Shown here: in pieces, positions 39,309-51,619 of the stretch
Layout of the letters: each line of letters starts with the position of its first letter
Numbering within the stretch: the first letter of the stretch is position 1
NCBI GenBank assembly: GCA_033782935.1
Contig: JAWQEG010000003.1
Location: 4,786,501-4,850,500 of the forward strand
Direction of reading: 5' to 3'
Length of the DNA stretch: 64,000 nt
Source: Petrolisthes cinctipes
Lineage: Eukaryota; Arthropoda; Malacostraca; Decapoda; Porcellanidae
Notes under the pieces: model-generated
The model's input: the letters and a program-made list of their open reading frames with translations, nothing else
What the model was told of the DNA's origin: nothing
Database searches by the model: none
Made by a program: the position numbers and the translations under genes

Positions 39309-39431
39309 TACAGAAGATACATGCACATATTGACTTTGGGCACCAAAAATATCGATTTTCAGCATGTTTTGGGCCTGAATTTTGAAAATACTCTAACACG
39401 GAGTAGGCATGTACAGATCGCTTCTGGGACC
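39309..39431. other. Junction between the two large duplication copies
   Basis: To the left, the monomer has TTTTAAGCC and GATATATACGGG, shared with 58380-58510 (the right end of copy 2). To the right, GGGACCCAAAAATATCG at 39429 is shared with 16421 (the left part of copy 1). The crossover that made the duplication therefore falls between these markers, in a type 1 to type 2a passage. Confidence 0.88.
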
Positions 39432-39702
39432 CAAAAATATCGAATTTTCGGGTGTTTAGGGCCAGAATTTGAGATATAAACGGGTACTGAAGATGCATGC
39501 ACATATCGACTTTTGTGCACCTAAAAGATCGATTTTCAGTATGTTTTGAGCATGTATTTTGAAAATACTCTAACACGGAGTAGGCATGTACAGATCGCTT
39601 CTGGGACCCCTAAATATCGAATTTTCGGGTGTTTTGGGACTGAATTTGAGATATCGACTTTTTGGCACCTAAAAGATCGATTTTTAGCATGTTTTTAGCC
39701 TA

Positions 39703-40350
39703 TATTTTGAAAATATTCTAGCACTGAGTAGGCATGTACAGATTGCTTCTGGGACCCCAAAATATTGAATTTTCGGGTGTTTTGAGCCTGAATTTGAGAT
39801 ATAAACGGGTACAGAAGATACATGCACATATTGACTTTGGGCACCAAAAATATCGATTTTCAGCATGTTTTGGGCCTGAATTTTGAAAATACTTTAACAC
39901 GTAGTAGGCATGTACAGATCGCTTCTGGGACCCCAAAATATCGAATTTTCGGGTGTTTTGGGACTGAATTTGAGATATCGATTTTTTGGCACCTAAAATA
40001 TCGATTTTCAGCATGTTTTGGGCCTGTATTTTGAAAATACTCTAACACTGAGTAGGCATGTACAGATTGCTTCTGGGACCCCAAAATATAGAATTTTCGG
40101 GTGTTTTGAGCCTGAATTTGAGATATAAACGGGTATGAAGATGCATGCACATATCGACTTTTGTGCACCTAAAAGATCGATTTTCAGTATGTTTTGAGCA
40201 TGTATTTTGAAAATACTCTAACACGGAGTAGGCATGTACAGATCGCTTCTGGGACCCCTAAATATCGATTTTTCGGGTGTTTTGGGACTGAATTTGAGAT
40301 ATCGACTTTTTGGCACCTAAAAGATCGATTTTTAGCATGTTTTTAGCCTA
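39703..40350. repeat. Tetrameric unit, 648 bp, third copy
   Basis: Counterpart of 16695-17342 at offset 23,008, with the same ACGTAGTAGGC, AATATAGAATTTT and GGGTATGAAG markers. It is one of the first units after the large duplication junction. Confidence 0.87.
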
Positions 40351-40841
40351 TATTTTGAAAATATTCTAGCACTGTACAGATTGCTTCTGGGACACCAAAA
40401 TATTGAATTTTCGGGTGTTTTGAGCCTGAATTTGAGATATAAACGGGTACAGAAGATACATGCACATATTGACTTTGGGCACCAAAAATATCGATTTTCA
40501 GCATGTTTTTGGCCTGAATTTTGAAAATACTCTAACACGGAGTAGGCATGTACAGATCGCTTCTGGGACCCCAAAATATCGAATTTTCGGGTGTTTAGGG
40601 CCAGAATTTGAGATATGAACGGGTACAGAAGATGCATGCACATATCGACTTTTGGGCACCTAAAAGATCGATTTTCAGTATGTTTTTGGCCTGTATTTTG
40701 AAAATACTCTAACACGGAGTAGGCATGTACAGATACCTTCTGAGACCCCTAAATATCGAATTTTCGGGTGTTTTGGGACTGAATTTGAGATATCGATTTT
40801 TTGGCACCTAAAATGTCGATTTTTAGCATGTTTTTAGCCTA

Positions 40842-41007
40842 TAGTTTGAAAATATTCTAGCACTGTACAAATTGCTTCTGGGACCCCAAAATATTGAATT
40901 TTCGGGTGTTTTGAGCCTGAATTTGAGATATAAACGGGTACAGAAGATACATGCACATATTGACTTTGGGCATCTAAAATATCGATTTTCAGCATGTTTT
41001 GGGCCTG
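40842..41007. repeat. Lone type 1 monomer, 166 bp, copy
   Basis: Counterpart of 17834-17999, with CTGTACAAATTGC and the boundary GAAATTTTTCTAGC that follows it. Confidence 0.85.
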
Positions 41008-42510
41008 TATTTTGAAATTTTTCTAGCACTGTGTAGGCATGTACAGATTGCTTCTGGGACCCCAAAATATTGAATTTTCGGGTGTTTCGAGCCTGAATTT
41101 GAGATATAAACGGGTACAGAAGATACATGCACATATTGACTTTGGGCACCAAAAATATCGATTTTCAGCATGTTTTGGGCCTGAATTTTGAAAATACTCT
41201 AACACGGAGTAGGCATGTACAGATCGCTTCTGGGACCCCAAAATATCGAATTTTCGGGTGTTTAGGGCCAGAATTTGAGATATAAACGGGTACAGAAGAT
41301 GCATGCACATATCGACTTTTGGGCGCCTAAAAGATCGATTTTCAGTATGTTTTTGGCCTGTATTTTGAAAATACTCTAACACGGAGTAGGCATGTACAGA
41401 TACCTTCTGGGACCTCTAAATATCGAATTTTCGGGTGTTTTGGGACTGAATTTGAGATATCGATTTTTTGGCACCTAAAATGTCGATTTTTAGCATGTTT
41501 TTAGCCTATATTTTGAAAATATTCTAGCACTGTGTAGGCATGTACAGATTGCTTCTGGGACCCCAAAATATTGAATTTTCGGGTGTTTTGAGCCTGAATT
41601 TGAGATATAAACGGGTACAGAAGATACATGCACATATTGACTTTGGGCATCTAAAATATCGATTTTCAGCATGTTTTGGGCCTGTATTTTGAAAATACTC
41701 TAACACTGAGTAGGCATGTACAGATTGCTTCTGGGACCCCAAAATATTGAATTTTCGGGTGTTTTGAGCCTGAATTTGAGATATAAACGGGTACTGAAGA
41801 TGCATGCACATATCGACTTTTGTGCACCTAAAAGATCGATTTTCAGTATGTTTTGAGCATGTATTTTGAAAATACTCTAACACGGAGTAGGCATGTACAG
41901 ATCGCTGCTGGGACCCCTAAATATCGAATTTTCGGGTGTTTTGGGACTGAATTTGAGATATCGACTTTTTGGCACCTAAAAGATCGATTTTTAGCATGTT
42001 TTTAGCCTATATTTTGAAAATATTCTAGCACTGAGTAGGCATGTACAGATTGCTTCTGGGACCCCAAAATATTGAATTTTCGGGTATTTTGAGGCTGAAT
42101 TTGAGATATAAACGGGTACAGAAGATACATGCACATATTGACTTTGGGCACCAAAAATATCGATTTTCAGCATGTTTTGGGACTGAATTTTGAAAATACT
42201 CTAACACGGAGTAGGCATGTACAGATCGCTTCTGGGACCCCAAAATATCGAATTTTCGGGTGTTTAGGGTCAGAATTTGAGATATAAACGGGTACAGAAG
42301 ATGCATGCACATATCGACTTTTGGGCGCCTAAAAGATCGATTTTCAGTATGTTTTTGGCCTGTATTTTGAAAATACTCTAACACGGAGTACGCATGTACA
42401 GATACCTTCTGGGACCTCTAAATATCGAATTTTCGGGTGTTTTGGGACTGAATTTGAGATATCGATTTTTTGCCACCTAAAATGTCGATTTTCAGCATGT
42501 TTTTAGACTA

Positions 42511-42835
42511 TATTTTGAAAATATTCTAGCACTGTGTAGGCATGTACAGATTGCTTCTGGGACCCCAAAATATTGAATTTTCGGGTGTTTTGAGCCTGAA
42601 TTTGAGATATAAACGGGTACTGAAGATGCATGCACATATCGACTTTTGTGCACCTAAAAGATCGATTTTCAGTATGTTTTGAGCATGTATTTTGAAAATA
42701 CTCTAACACGGAGTAGGCATGTACAGATCGCTTCTGGGACCCCTAAATATCGAATTTTCGGGTGTTTTGGGACTGAATTTGAGATATCGACTTTTTGGCA
42801 CCTAAAAGATCGATTTTTAGCATGTTTTTAGCCTA
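42511..42835. repeat. Dimeric unit, 325 bp, copy 2 counterpart of 19503
   Basis: It matches both 19503-19827 and 21998-22322. Only one such dimer stands at this place in copy 2, which shows that the 2,495-bp repeat is single here. Confidence 0.87.
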
Positions 42836-45329
42836 TATTTTGAAAATATTCTAGCACTGTACAGATTGCTTCTGGGGCCCCAAAATATTGAATTTTCGGG
42901 TGTTTTGAGCCTGAATTTGAGATATAAACGGGTACAGAAGATACATGCACATATTGACATTGGGCACCAAAAATATCGATTTTCAGCATGTTTTGGTCCT
43001 GAATTTTGAAAATACTCTAACACGGAGTAGGCATGTACAGATCGCTTCTGGGACCCCAAAATATCGAATTTTCGGGTGTTTAGGGCCAGAATTTGAGATA
43101 TAAACGGGTACAGAAGATGCATGCACATATCGACTTTTGGGCACCTAAAAGATCGATTTTCAGTATGTTTTTGGCCTGTATTTTGAAAATACTCTAACAC
43201 GGAGTAGGCATGTACAGATACCTTCTGGGACCTCTAAATATCGAATTTTCGGGTGTTTTGGGACTGAATTTGAGATATCGATTTTTTGGCACCTAAAATG
43301 TCGATTTTTAGCATGTTTTTAGCCTATATTTTGAAAATATTCTAGCACTGTGTAGGCATGTACAGATTGCTTCTGGGACCCCAAAATATTGAATTTTCGG
43401 GTGTTTTGAGCCTGAATTTGAGATATAAACGGGTACAGAAGATACATGCACATATTGACTTTGGGCACCAAAAATATCGATTTTCAGCATGTTTTGGGCC
43501 TGAATTTTGAAAATACTCTAACACGGAGTAGGCATGTACAGATCGCTTCTGGGACCCCAAAATATCGAATTTTCGGGTGTTTAGGGCCAGAATTTGAGAT
43601 ATAAACGGGCACTGAAGATGCATGCACATATCGACTTTTGGGCACCTAAAAGATCGATTTTCATTATGTTTTGAGCATGTATTTTGAAAATACTCTAACA
43701 CGGAGTAGGCATGTACAGATCGCTTCTGGGACCCCTAAATATCGAATTTTCGGGTGTTTTGGGACTGAATTTGAGATATCAACTTTTTGGCACCTAAAAG
43801 ATCGATTTTTAGCATGTTTTTAGCCTATATTTTGAAAATATTCTAGCACTGTGTAGGCATGTACAGATTGCTTCTGGGACCCCAAAATATTGAATTTTCG
43901 GGTGTTTTGAGCCTGAATTTGAGATATAAACGGGTACAGAAGATACATGCACATATTGACTTTGGGCACCAAAAATATCGATTTTCAGCATGTTTTGGGA
44001 CTGAATTTTGAAAATACTCTAACACGGAGTAGGCATGTACAGATCGCTTCTGGGACCCCAAAATATCGAATTTTCGGGTGTTTAGGGCCAGAATTTGAGA
44101 TATAAACGGGTAAAGAAGATGCATGCACATATCGACTTTTGGGCACCTAAAAGATCGATTTTCAGTATGTTTTTGGCCTGTATTTTGAAAATACTCTAAT
44201 ACTGAGTAGGCATGTACAGATACCTTCTGGGACCTCTAAATATCGAATTTTCGGGTGTTTTGGGACTGAATTTGAGATATCGATTTTTTGGCACCTAAAA
44301 TGTCGATTTTTAGCATGTTTTTAGCCTATATTTTGAAAATATTCTAGCACTGTGTAGGCATGTACAGATTGCTTCTGGGACCCCAAAATATTGAATTTTC
44401 GGGTGTTTTGAGCCTGAATTTGAGATATAAACGGGTACAGAAGATACATGCACATATTGACTTTGGGCATCTAAAATATCGATTTTCAGCATGTTTTGGG
44501 CCTGTATTTTGAAAATACTCTAACACTGAGTAGGCATGTACAGATTCTTCTGGGACCCCAAAATATCGAATTTTCGGGTGTTTTGAGCCTGAATTTGAGA
44601 TATAAACGGGTACTGAAGATGCATGCACATATCGACTTTTGTGCACCTAAAAGATCGATTTTCAGTATGTTTTGAGCATGTATTTTGAAAATACTCTAAC
44701 ACGGAGTAGGCATGTACAGATCGCTGCTGGGACCCCTAAATATCGAATTTTCGGGTGTTTTGGGACTGAATTTGAGATATCGACTTTTTGGCACCAAAAA
44801 AAACGATTTTTAGCATGTTTTTAGCCTATATTTTGAAAATATTCTAGCACTGAGTAGGCATGTACAGATTGCTTCTGGGACCCCAAAATATTGAATTTTC
44901 GGGTGTTTTGAGCCTGAATTTGAGATATAAACGGGTACAGAAGATACATGCACATATTGACTTTGGGCACCAAAAATATCGATTTTCAGCATGTTTTGGG
45001 ACTGAATTTTGAAAATACTCTAACACGGAGTAAGCATGTACAGATCGCTTCTGGGACCCCAAAATATCGAATTTTCGGGTGTTTAGGGTCAGAATTTGAG
45101 ATATAAACGGGTACAGAAGATGCATGCACATATCGACTTTTGGGCGCCTAAAAGATCAATTTTCAGTATGTTTTTGGCCTGTATTTTGAAAATACTCTAA
45201 CACGGAGTAGGCATGTACAGATACCTTCTGGGACCTCTAAATATAGAATTTTCGGTTGTTTTGGGACTGAATTTGAGATATCGATTTTTTGGCACCTAAA
45301 ATGTCGATTTTCAGCATGTTTTTAGACTA

Positions 45330-45654
45330 TATTTTGAAAATATTCTAGCACTGTGTAGGCATGTACAGATTGCTTCTGGGACCCCAAAATATTGAATTTT
45401 CGGGTGTTTTGAGCCTGAATTTGAGATATAAACGGGTACTGAAGATGCATGCACATATCGACTTTTGTGCACCTAAAAGATCGATTTTCAGTATGTTTTG
45501 AGCATGTATTTTGAAAATACTCTAACACGGAGTAGGCATGTACAGATCGCTTCTGGGACCCCAAAATATCGAATTTTCGGGTGTTTTGGGACTGAATTTG
45601 AGATATCGACTTTTTGGCACCTAAAAGATCGATTTTTAGCATGTTTTTAGCCTA
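45330..45654. repeat. Dimeric unit, 325 bp, copy 2 counterpart of 24817
   Basis: Same markers as 24817-25141, including ATATAGAATTTTCGGTTG just upstream and GGGACCCCAAAATATCG in the 3b monomer. Offset 20,513 bp. Confidence 0.85.
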
Positions 45655-48131
45655 TATTTTGAAAATATTCTAGCACTGTACAGATTGCTTCTGGGACCCC
45701 AAAATATTGAATTTTTGGGTGTTTTGAGCCTGAATTTGAGATATAAACGGATACAGAAGATACATGCACATATTGACATTGGGCACCAAAAATATCGATT
45801 TTCAGCATGTTTTGGGCCTGAATTTTGAAAATACTCTAACACGGAGTAGGCATGTACAGATCGCTTCTGGGACCCCAAAATATCGAATTTTCGGGTGTTT
45901 AGGGCCAGAATTTGAGATATGAACGGGTACAGAAGATGCATGCACATATCGACTTTTGGGCACCTAAAAGATCGATTTTCAGTATGTTTTTGGCCTGTAT
46001 TTTGAAAATACTCTAACACGGAGTAGGCATGTACAGATACCTTCTGGGACCCCTAAATATCGAATTTTCGGGTGTTTTGGGACTGAATTTGAGATATCGA
46101 TTTTTTGGCACCTAAAATGTCGATTTTTAGCATGTTTTTAGCCTATATTTTGAAAATATTCTAGCACTGTGTAGGCATGTACAGATTGCTTCTGGGACCC
46201 CAAAATATTGAATTTTCGGGTGTTTTGAGCCTGAATTTGAGATATAAACGGGTACAGAAGATACATGCACATATTGACTTTGGGCATCTAAAATATCGAT
46301 TTTCAGCATGTTTTGGGCCTGTATTTTGAAAATACTCTAACACTGAGTAGGCATGTACAGATTGCTTCTGGGACCCAAAAATATTGAATTTTCGGGTGTT
46401 TTGAGCCTGAATTTGAGATATAAACGGGTACTGAAGATGCATGCACATATCGACTTTTGTGCACCTAAAAGATCGATTTTCAGTATGTTTTGAGCATGTA
46501 TTTTGAAAATACTCTAACACAGAGTAAGGCATGTACAGATCGCTTCTGGGACCCCTAAATATCGAATTTTCGGGTGTTTTGGGACTGAATTTGAGATATC
46601 GACTTTTTGGCACTTAAAAGATCGATTTTTAGCATGTTTTTAGCTAATATTTTGAAAATATTCTAGCACTGTACAGATTGCTTCTGGGACCCCAAAATAT
46701 TGAATTTTCGGGTGTTTTGAGCCTGAATTTGAGATATAAACGGGTACAGAAGATACATGCTCATATTGACTTTGGGCACCAAAAATATCGATTTTCAGCA
46801 TGTTTTGGGCCTGAATTTTGAAAATACTCTAACACGGAGTAGGCATGTACAGATCGCTTCTGGGACCCCAAAATATCGAATTTTCGGGTGTTTAGGGCCA
46901 GAATTTGAGATATAAACGGGTACAGAAGATGCATGCACATATCGACTTTTGGGCACCTAAAAGATCGATTTTCAGTATGTTTTTGGCCTGTATTTTGAAA
47001 ATACTCTAACACGGAGTAGGCATGTACAGATACCTTCTGGGACCTCTAAATATCGAATTTTCGGGTGTTTTGGGACTGAATTTGAGATATCGATTTTTTG
47101 GCACCTAAAATGTCGATTTTTAGCATGTTTTTAGCCTATATTTTGAAAATATTCTAGCACTGTGTAGGCATGTACAGATTGCTTCTGGGACCACAAAATA
47201 TTGAATTTTCGGGTGTTTTGAGCCTGAATTTGAGATATAAACAGGTACAGAAGATACATGCACATATTGACTTTGGGCATCTAAAATATCGATTTTCAGC
47301 ATGTTTTGGGCCTGTATTTTGAAAATACTCTAACACTGAGTAGGCATGTACAGATTGCTTCTGGGACCCCAAAATATTGAATTTTCAGGTGTTTTGAGCC
47401 TGAATTTGAGATATAAACGGGTACTGAAGATGCATGCACATATCGACTTGTGTGCACCTAAAAGATCGATTTTCAGTATGTTTTTGAGCATGTATTTTGA
47501 AAATACTCTAACACGGAGTAGGCATGTACAGATCGCTTCTGGGACCCCAAAATATCGAATTTTCGGGTGTTTTGGGACTGAATTTGAGATATCGACTTTT
47601 TGGCACCTAAAAGATCGATTTTTAGCATGTTTTTAGCCTATATTTTGAAAATATTCTAGCACTGTACAGATTGCTTCTGGGACCCCAAAATATTGAATTT
47701 TCGGGTGTTTTGAGCCTGAATTTGAGATATAAACGGGTACAGAAGATACATGCACATATTGACTTTGGGCACCAAAAATATCGATTTTCAGCATGTTTTG
47801 GGCCTGAATTTTGAAAATACTCTAACACGGAGTAGGCATGTACAGATCGCTTCTGGGACCCCAAAATATCGAATTTTCAGGTGTTTAGGGCCAGAATTTG
47901 AGATATGAACGGGTACAGAAGATGCATGCACATATCGACTTTTGGGCACCTAAAAGATCGATTTTCAGTATGTTTTTGGCCTGTATTTTGAAAATACTCT
48001 AACACGGAGTAGGCATGTACAGATACCTTCTGGGACCCCTAAATATCGAATTTTCGGGTGTTTTGGGACTGAATTTGAGATATCGATTTTTTGGCACCTA
48101 AAATGTCGATTTTTAGCATGTTTTTAGCCTA

Positions 48132-48809
48132 TATTTTGAAAATATTCTAGCACTGTGTAGGCATGTACAGATTGCTTCTGGGACCCCAAAATATTGAATT
48201 TTCGGGTGTTTTGAGCCTGAATTTGAGATATAAACGGGTACAGAAGATACATGCACATATTGACTTTGGGCATCTAAAATATCGATTTTCAGCATGTTTT
48301 GGGCCTGTATTTTGAAAATACTCTAACACTGAGTAGGCATGTACAGATTGCTTCTGGGACCCAAAAATATTGAATTTTCGGGTGTTTTGAGCCTGAATTT
48401 GAGATATAAACGGGTACTGAAGATGCATGCACATATCGACTTTTGTGCACCTAAAAGATCGATTTTCAGTATGTTTTGAGCATGTATTTTGAAAATACTC
48501 TAACATGGAGTAGGCATGTACAGCTCGCTTCTGGGACCCCTAAATATCGAATTTTCGGGTGTTTTGAGCCTGAATTTGAGATATAAACGGGTACTGAAGA
48601 TACATGCACATATCGACTTTTGTGCACCTAAAATATCGATTTTCAGTATGTTTTGAGCATGTATTTTGAAAATACTCTAACACGGAGTAGGCATGTACAG
48701 ATCGCTTCTGGGACCCCTAAATATCGAATTTTCGGGTGTTTTGGGACTGAATTTGAGATATCGACTTTTTGGCACCTAAAAGATCGATTTTTAGCACGTT
48801 TTTAGCCTA
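48132..48809. repeat. Tetrameric unit, 678 bp, copy 2 counterpart of 27619
   Basis: Same extra 3b/2b mosaic monomer and CTCGCTTCTGGG marker as 27619-28296. It is followed by the exchange product at 48810 that marks the 1,317-bp loss. Confidence 0.86.
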
Positions 48810-48958
48810 TATTTTGAAAATATTCTAGCACTGAGTAGGCATGTACAGATTGCTTCTGGGACCCCAAAATATTGAATTTTCGGGTGTTTTGAGCCTGAAT
48901 TTGAGATATAAACGGGTACAGAAGATACATGCACATATTGACTTTGGGCACCAAAAAG
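48797..48958. other. Deletion junction of the 1,317-bp stretch in copy 2
   Basis: AGCACG at 48797 corresponds to 28284, before the missing stretch. AAAAAGATCG at 48958 corresponds to 29762, after it. The join lies in the type 1 monomer between the two markers, where the parents are nearly identical, so it cannot be placed more exactly by eye. Confidence 0.88.
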
Positions 48959-51294
48959 ATCGATTTTCAGCATGTTTTGGGCCTGAATTTTGAAAATACT
49001 GTAACACGGAGTAGGCATGTACAGATCGCTTCTGGGACCCCAAAATATCGAATTTTCGGGTGTTTAGGGCCAGAATTTGAGATATAAACGGGTACTGAAG
49101 ATGCATGCACATATCGACTTTTGTGCACCTAAAAGATCGATTTTCAGTATGTTTTGAGCATGTATTTTGAAAATACTCTAACACGGCGTAGGCATGTACA
49201 GATCGCTTCTGGGACCCCTAAATATCGAATTTTCGGGTGTTTTGGGACTGAATTTGAGATATCGACTTTTTGGCACCAAAAAGATCGATTTTTAGCATGT
49301 TTTTAACCTATATTTTGAAAATATTCTAGCACTGAGTAGGCATATACAGATTGCTTCTGGAACCCCAAAATATTGTATTTTCGGGTGTTTTGAGCCTGAA
49401 TTTGAGATATAAACGGGTACAGAAGATACATGCACATATTGACTTTGGGCACCAAAAATATCGATTTTCAGCATGTTTTGGGCCTGAATTTTGAAAATAC
49501 TCTAACACGGAGTAGGCATGTACAGATCGCTTATGGGACCCCAAAATATCGAATTTTCGGGTGTTTAGGGCCAGAATTTGAGATATAAACGGGTACAGAA
49601 GATGCATGCACATATCGACTTTTGGGCACCTAAAAGATCGATTTTCAGTATGTTTTTGGCCTGTATTTTGAAAATACTCTAACACGGAGTAGGCATGTAC
49701 AGATACCTTCTGGGACCTCTAAATATCGAATTTTCGGGTGTTTTGGGACTGAATTTGAGATATCGATTTTTTGGCACCTAAAATGTCGATTTTTAGCATG
49801 TTTTTAGCCTATATTTTGAAAATATTCTAGCACTGTGTAGGCATGTACAGATTGCTTCTGGGACCCCAAAATATTGAATTTTCGGGTGTTTTGAGCCTGA
49901 ATTTGAGATATAAACGGGTACAGAATATACATGCACATATTGACTTTGGGCATCTAAAATATCGATTTTCAGCATGTTTTGGGCCTGTATTTTGAAAATA
50001 CTCTAACACTGAGTAGGCATGTACAGATTGCTTCTGGGACCCCAAAATATTGAATTTTCGGGTGTTTTGAGCCTGAATTTGAGATATAAACGGGTACTGA
50101 AGATGCATGCACATATCGACTTTTGTGCACCTAAAAGATCGATTTTCAGTATGTTTTGAGCATGTATTTTGAAAATACTCTAACACGGAGTAGGCATGTA
50201 CAGATCGATTCTGGGACCCCTAAATATCGAATTTTCGGGTATTTTGGGACTGAATTTGAGATATCGACTTTTTGGCACCTAAAAGATCGATTTTTAGCAT
50301 GTTTTTAGCCTATATTTTGAAAATATTCTAGCACTGTACAGATTGCTTCTGGGACCCCAAAATATTGAATTTTCGGGTGTTTTGAGCCTGAATTTGAGAT
50401 ATAAACGGGTACAGAAGATACATGCACATATTGACTTTGGGCACCAAAAATATCGATTTTCAGCATGTTTTGGGCCTGAATTTTGAAAATACTCTAACAC
50501 GGATTAGGCATGTACAGATCGCTTCTGGGACCCCAAAATATCGAATTTTCGGGTGTTTTGAGCCTGAATTTGAGATATAAACGGGTACTGAAGATGCATG
50601 CACATATCGACTTTTGTGCACCTAAAAGATCGATTTTCAGTATGTTTTGAGCATGTATTTTGAAAATACTCTAACACGGAGTAGGCATGTACAGATCGCT
50701 TCTGGGACCCCTAAATATCGAATTTTCGGGTGTTTTGGGACTGAATTTGAGATATCGACTTTTTGGCACCTAAAAGATCGATTTTTAGCATGTTTTTAGC
50801 CTATATTTTGAAAATATTCTAGCACTGTACAGATTGCTTCTGGGACCCCAAAATATTGAATTTTCGGGTGTTTTGAGCCTGAATTTGAGATATAAACGGG
50901 TACAGAAGATACATGCACATATTGACTTTGGGCACCAAAAATATCGATTTTCAGCATGTTTTGGGCCTGAATTTTGAAAATACTCTAACACGGAGTAGGC
51001 ATGTACAGATCGCTTCTGGGACCCCAAAATATTGAATTTTCGGGTGTTTAGGGCCAGAATTTGAGATATAAACGGGTACAGAAGATGCATGCACATATCG
51101 ACTTTTGGGCACCTAAAAGATCGATTTTCAGTAAGTTTTTGGCCTGTATTTTGAAAATACTCTAACACGGAGTAGGCATGTACAGATACCTTCTGGGACC
51201 TCTAAATATCATATTTTCGGGTGTTTTGGGACTGAATTTGAGATATCGATTTTTTGGCACCTAAAATGTTGATTTTCAGCATGTTTTTAGCCTA

Positions 51295-51619
51295 TATTTT
51301 GAAAATATTCTAGCACTGTGTAGGCATGTACAGATTGCTTCTGGGACCCCAAAATATTGAATTTTCGGGTGTTTTGAGCCTGAATTTGAGATATAAACGG
51401 GTACTGAAGATGCATGCACATATCGACTTTTGTGCACCTAAAAGATCGATTTTCAGTATGTTTTGAGCCTGTATTTTGAAAATACTCTAACACGGAGTAG
51501 GCATGTACAGATCGCTTCTGGGACCCCTAAATATCGAATTTTCGGGTGTTTTGGGACTGAATTTGAGATATCGACTTTTTGGCACCTAAAAGATCGATTT
51601 TTAGCATGTTTTTAGCCTA
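51295..51619. repeat. Dimeric unit, 325 bp, copy 2 counterpart of 32099
   Basis: It shares AATGTTGATTTTCAGC upstream, TTTTGAGCCTGTATTTTG inside and CTATCACTGTACAGATTGCA downstream with 32099-32423. Offset 19,196 bp. Confidence 0.85.

Larger units (their letters stand above)
16360..39367. repeat. Large tandem segmental duplication, copy 1 (about 23.0 kb)
   Basis: From here unit lengths, mosaic units and rare variants repeat in the same order in copy 2. The offset is 23,008 bp up to about 20.4 kb, 20,513 bp to about 28.3 kb, 19,196 bp to about 35.1 kb and 19,197 bp to the end. The steps are explained by a 2,495-bp tandem duplication found only in copy 1, a 1,317-bp segment missing from copy 2 and a 1-base length change in a converted monomer. 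By eye the copies differ at only about a dozen single sites. The left limit is known to about 60 bp. Confidence 0.93.

Noticed and set aside
39309..39431. The large duplication as a pure assembly artefact
   Set aside because: The copies differ by single bases, a 2,495-bp gain, a 1,317-bp loss and a converted monomer, which a false duplication of one haplotype would not create. Joining of two haplotypes in tandem remains possible and needs read support.
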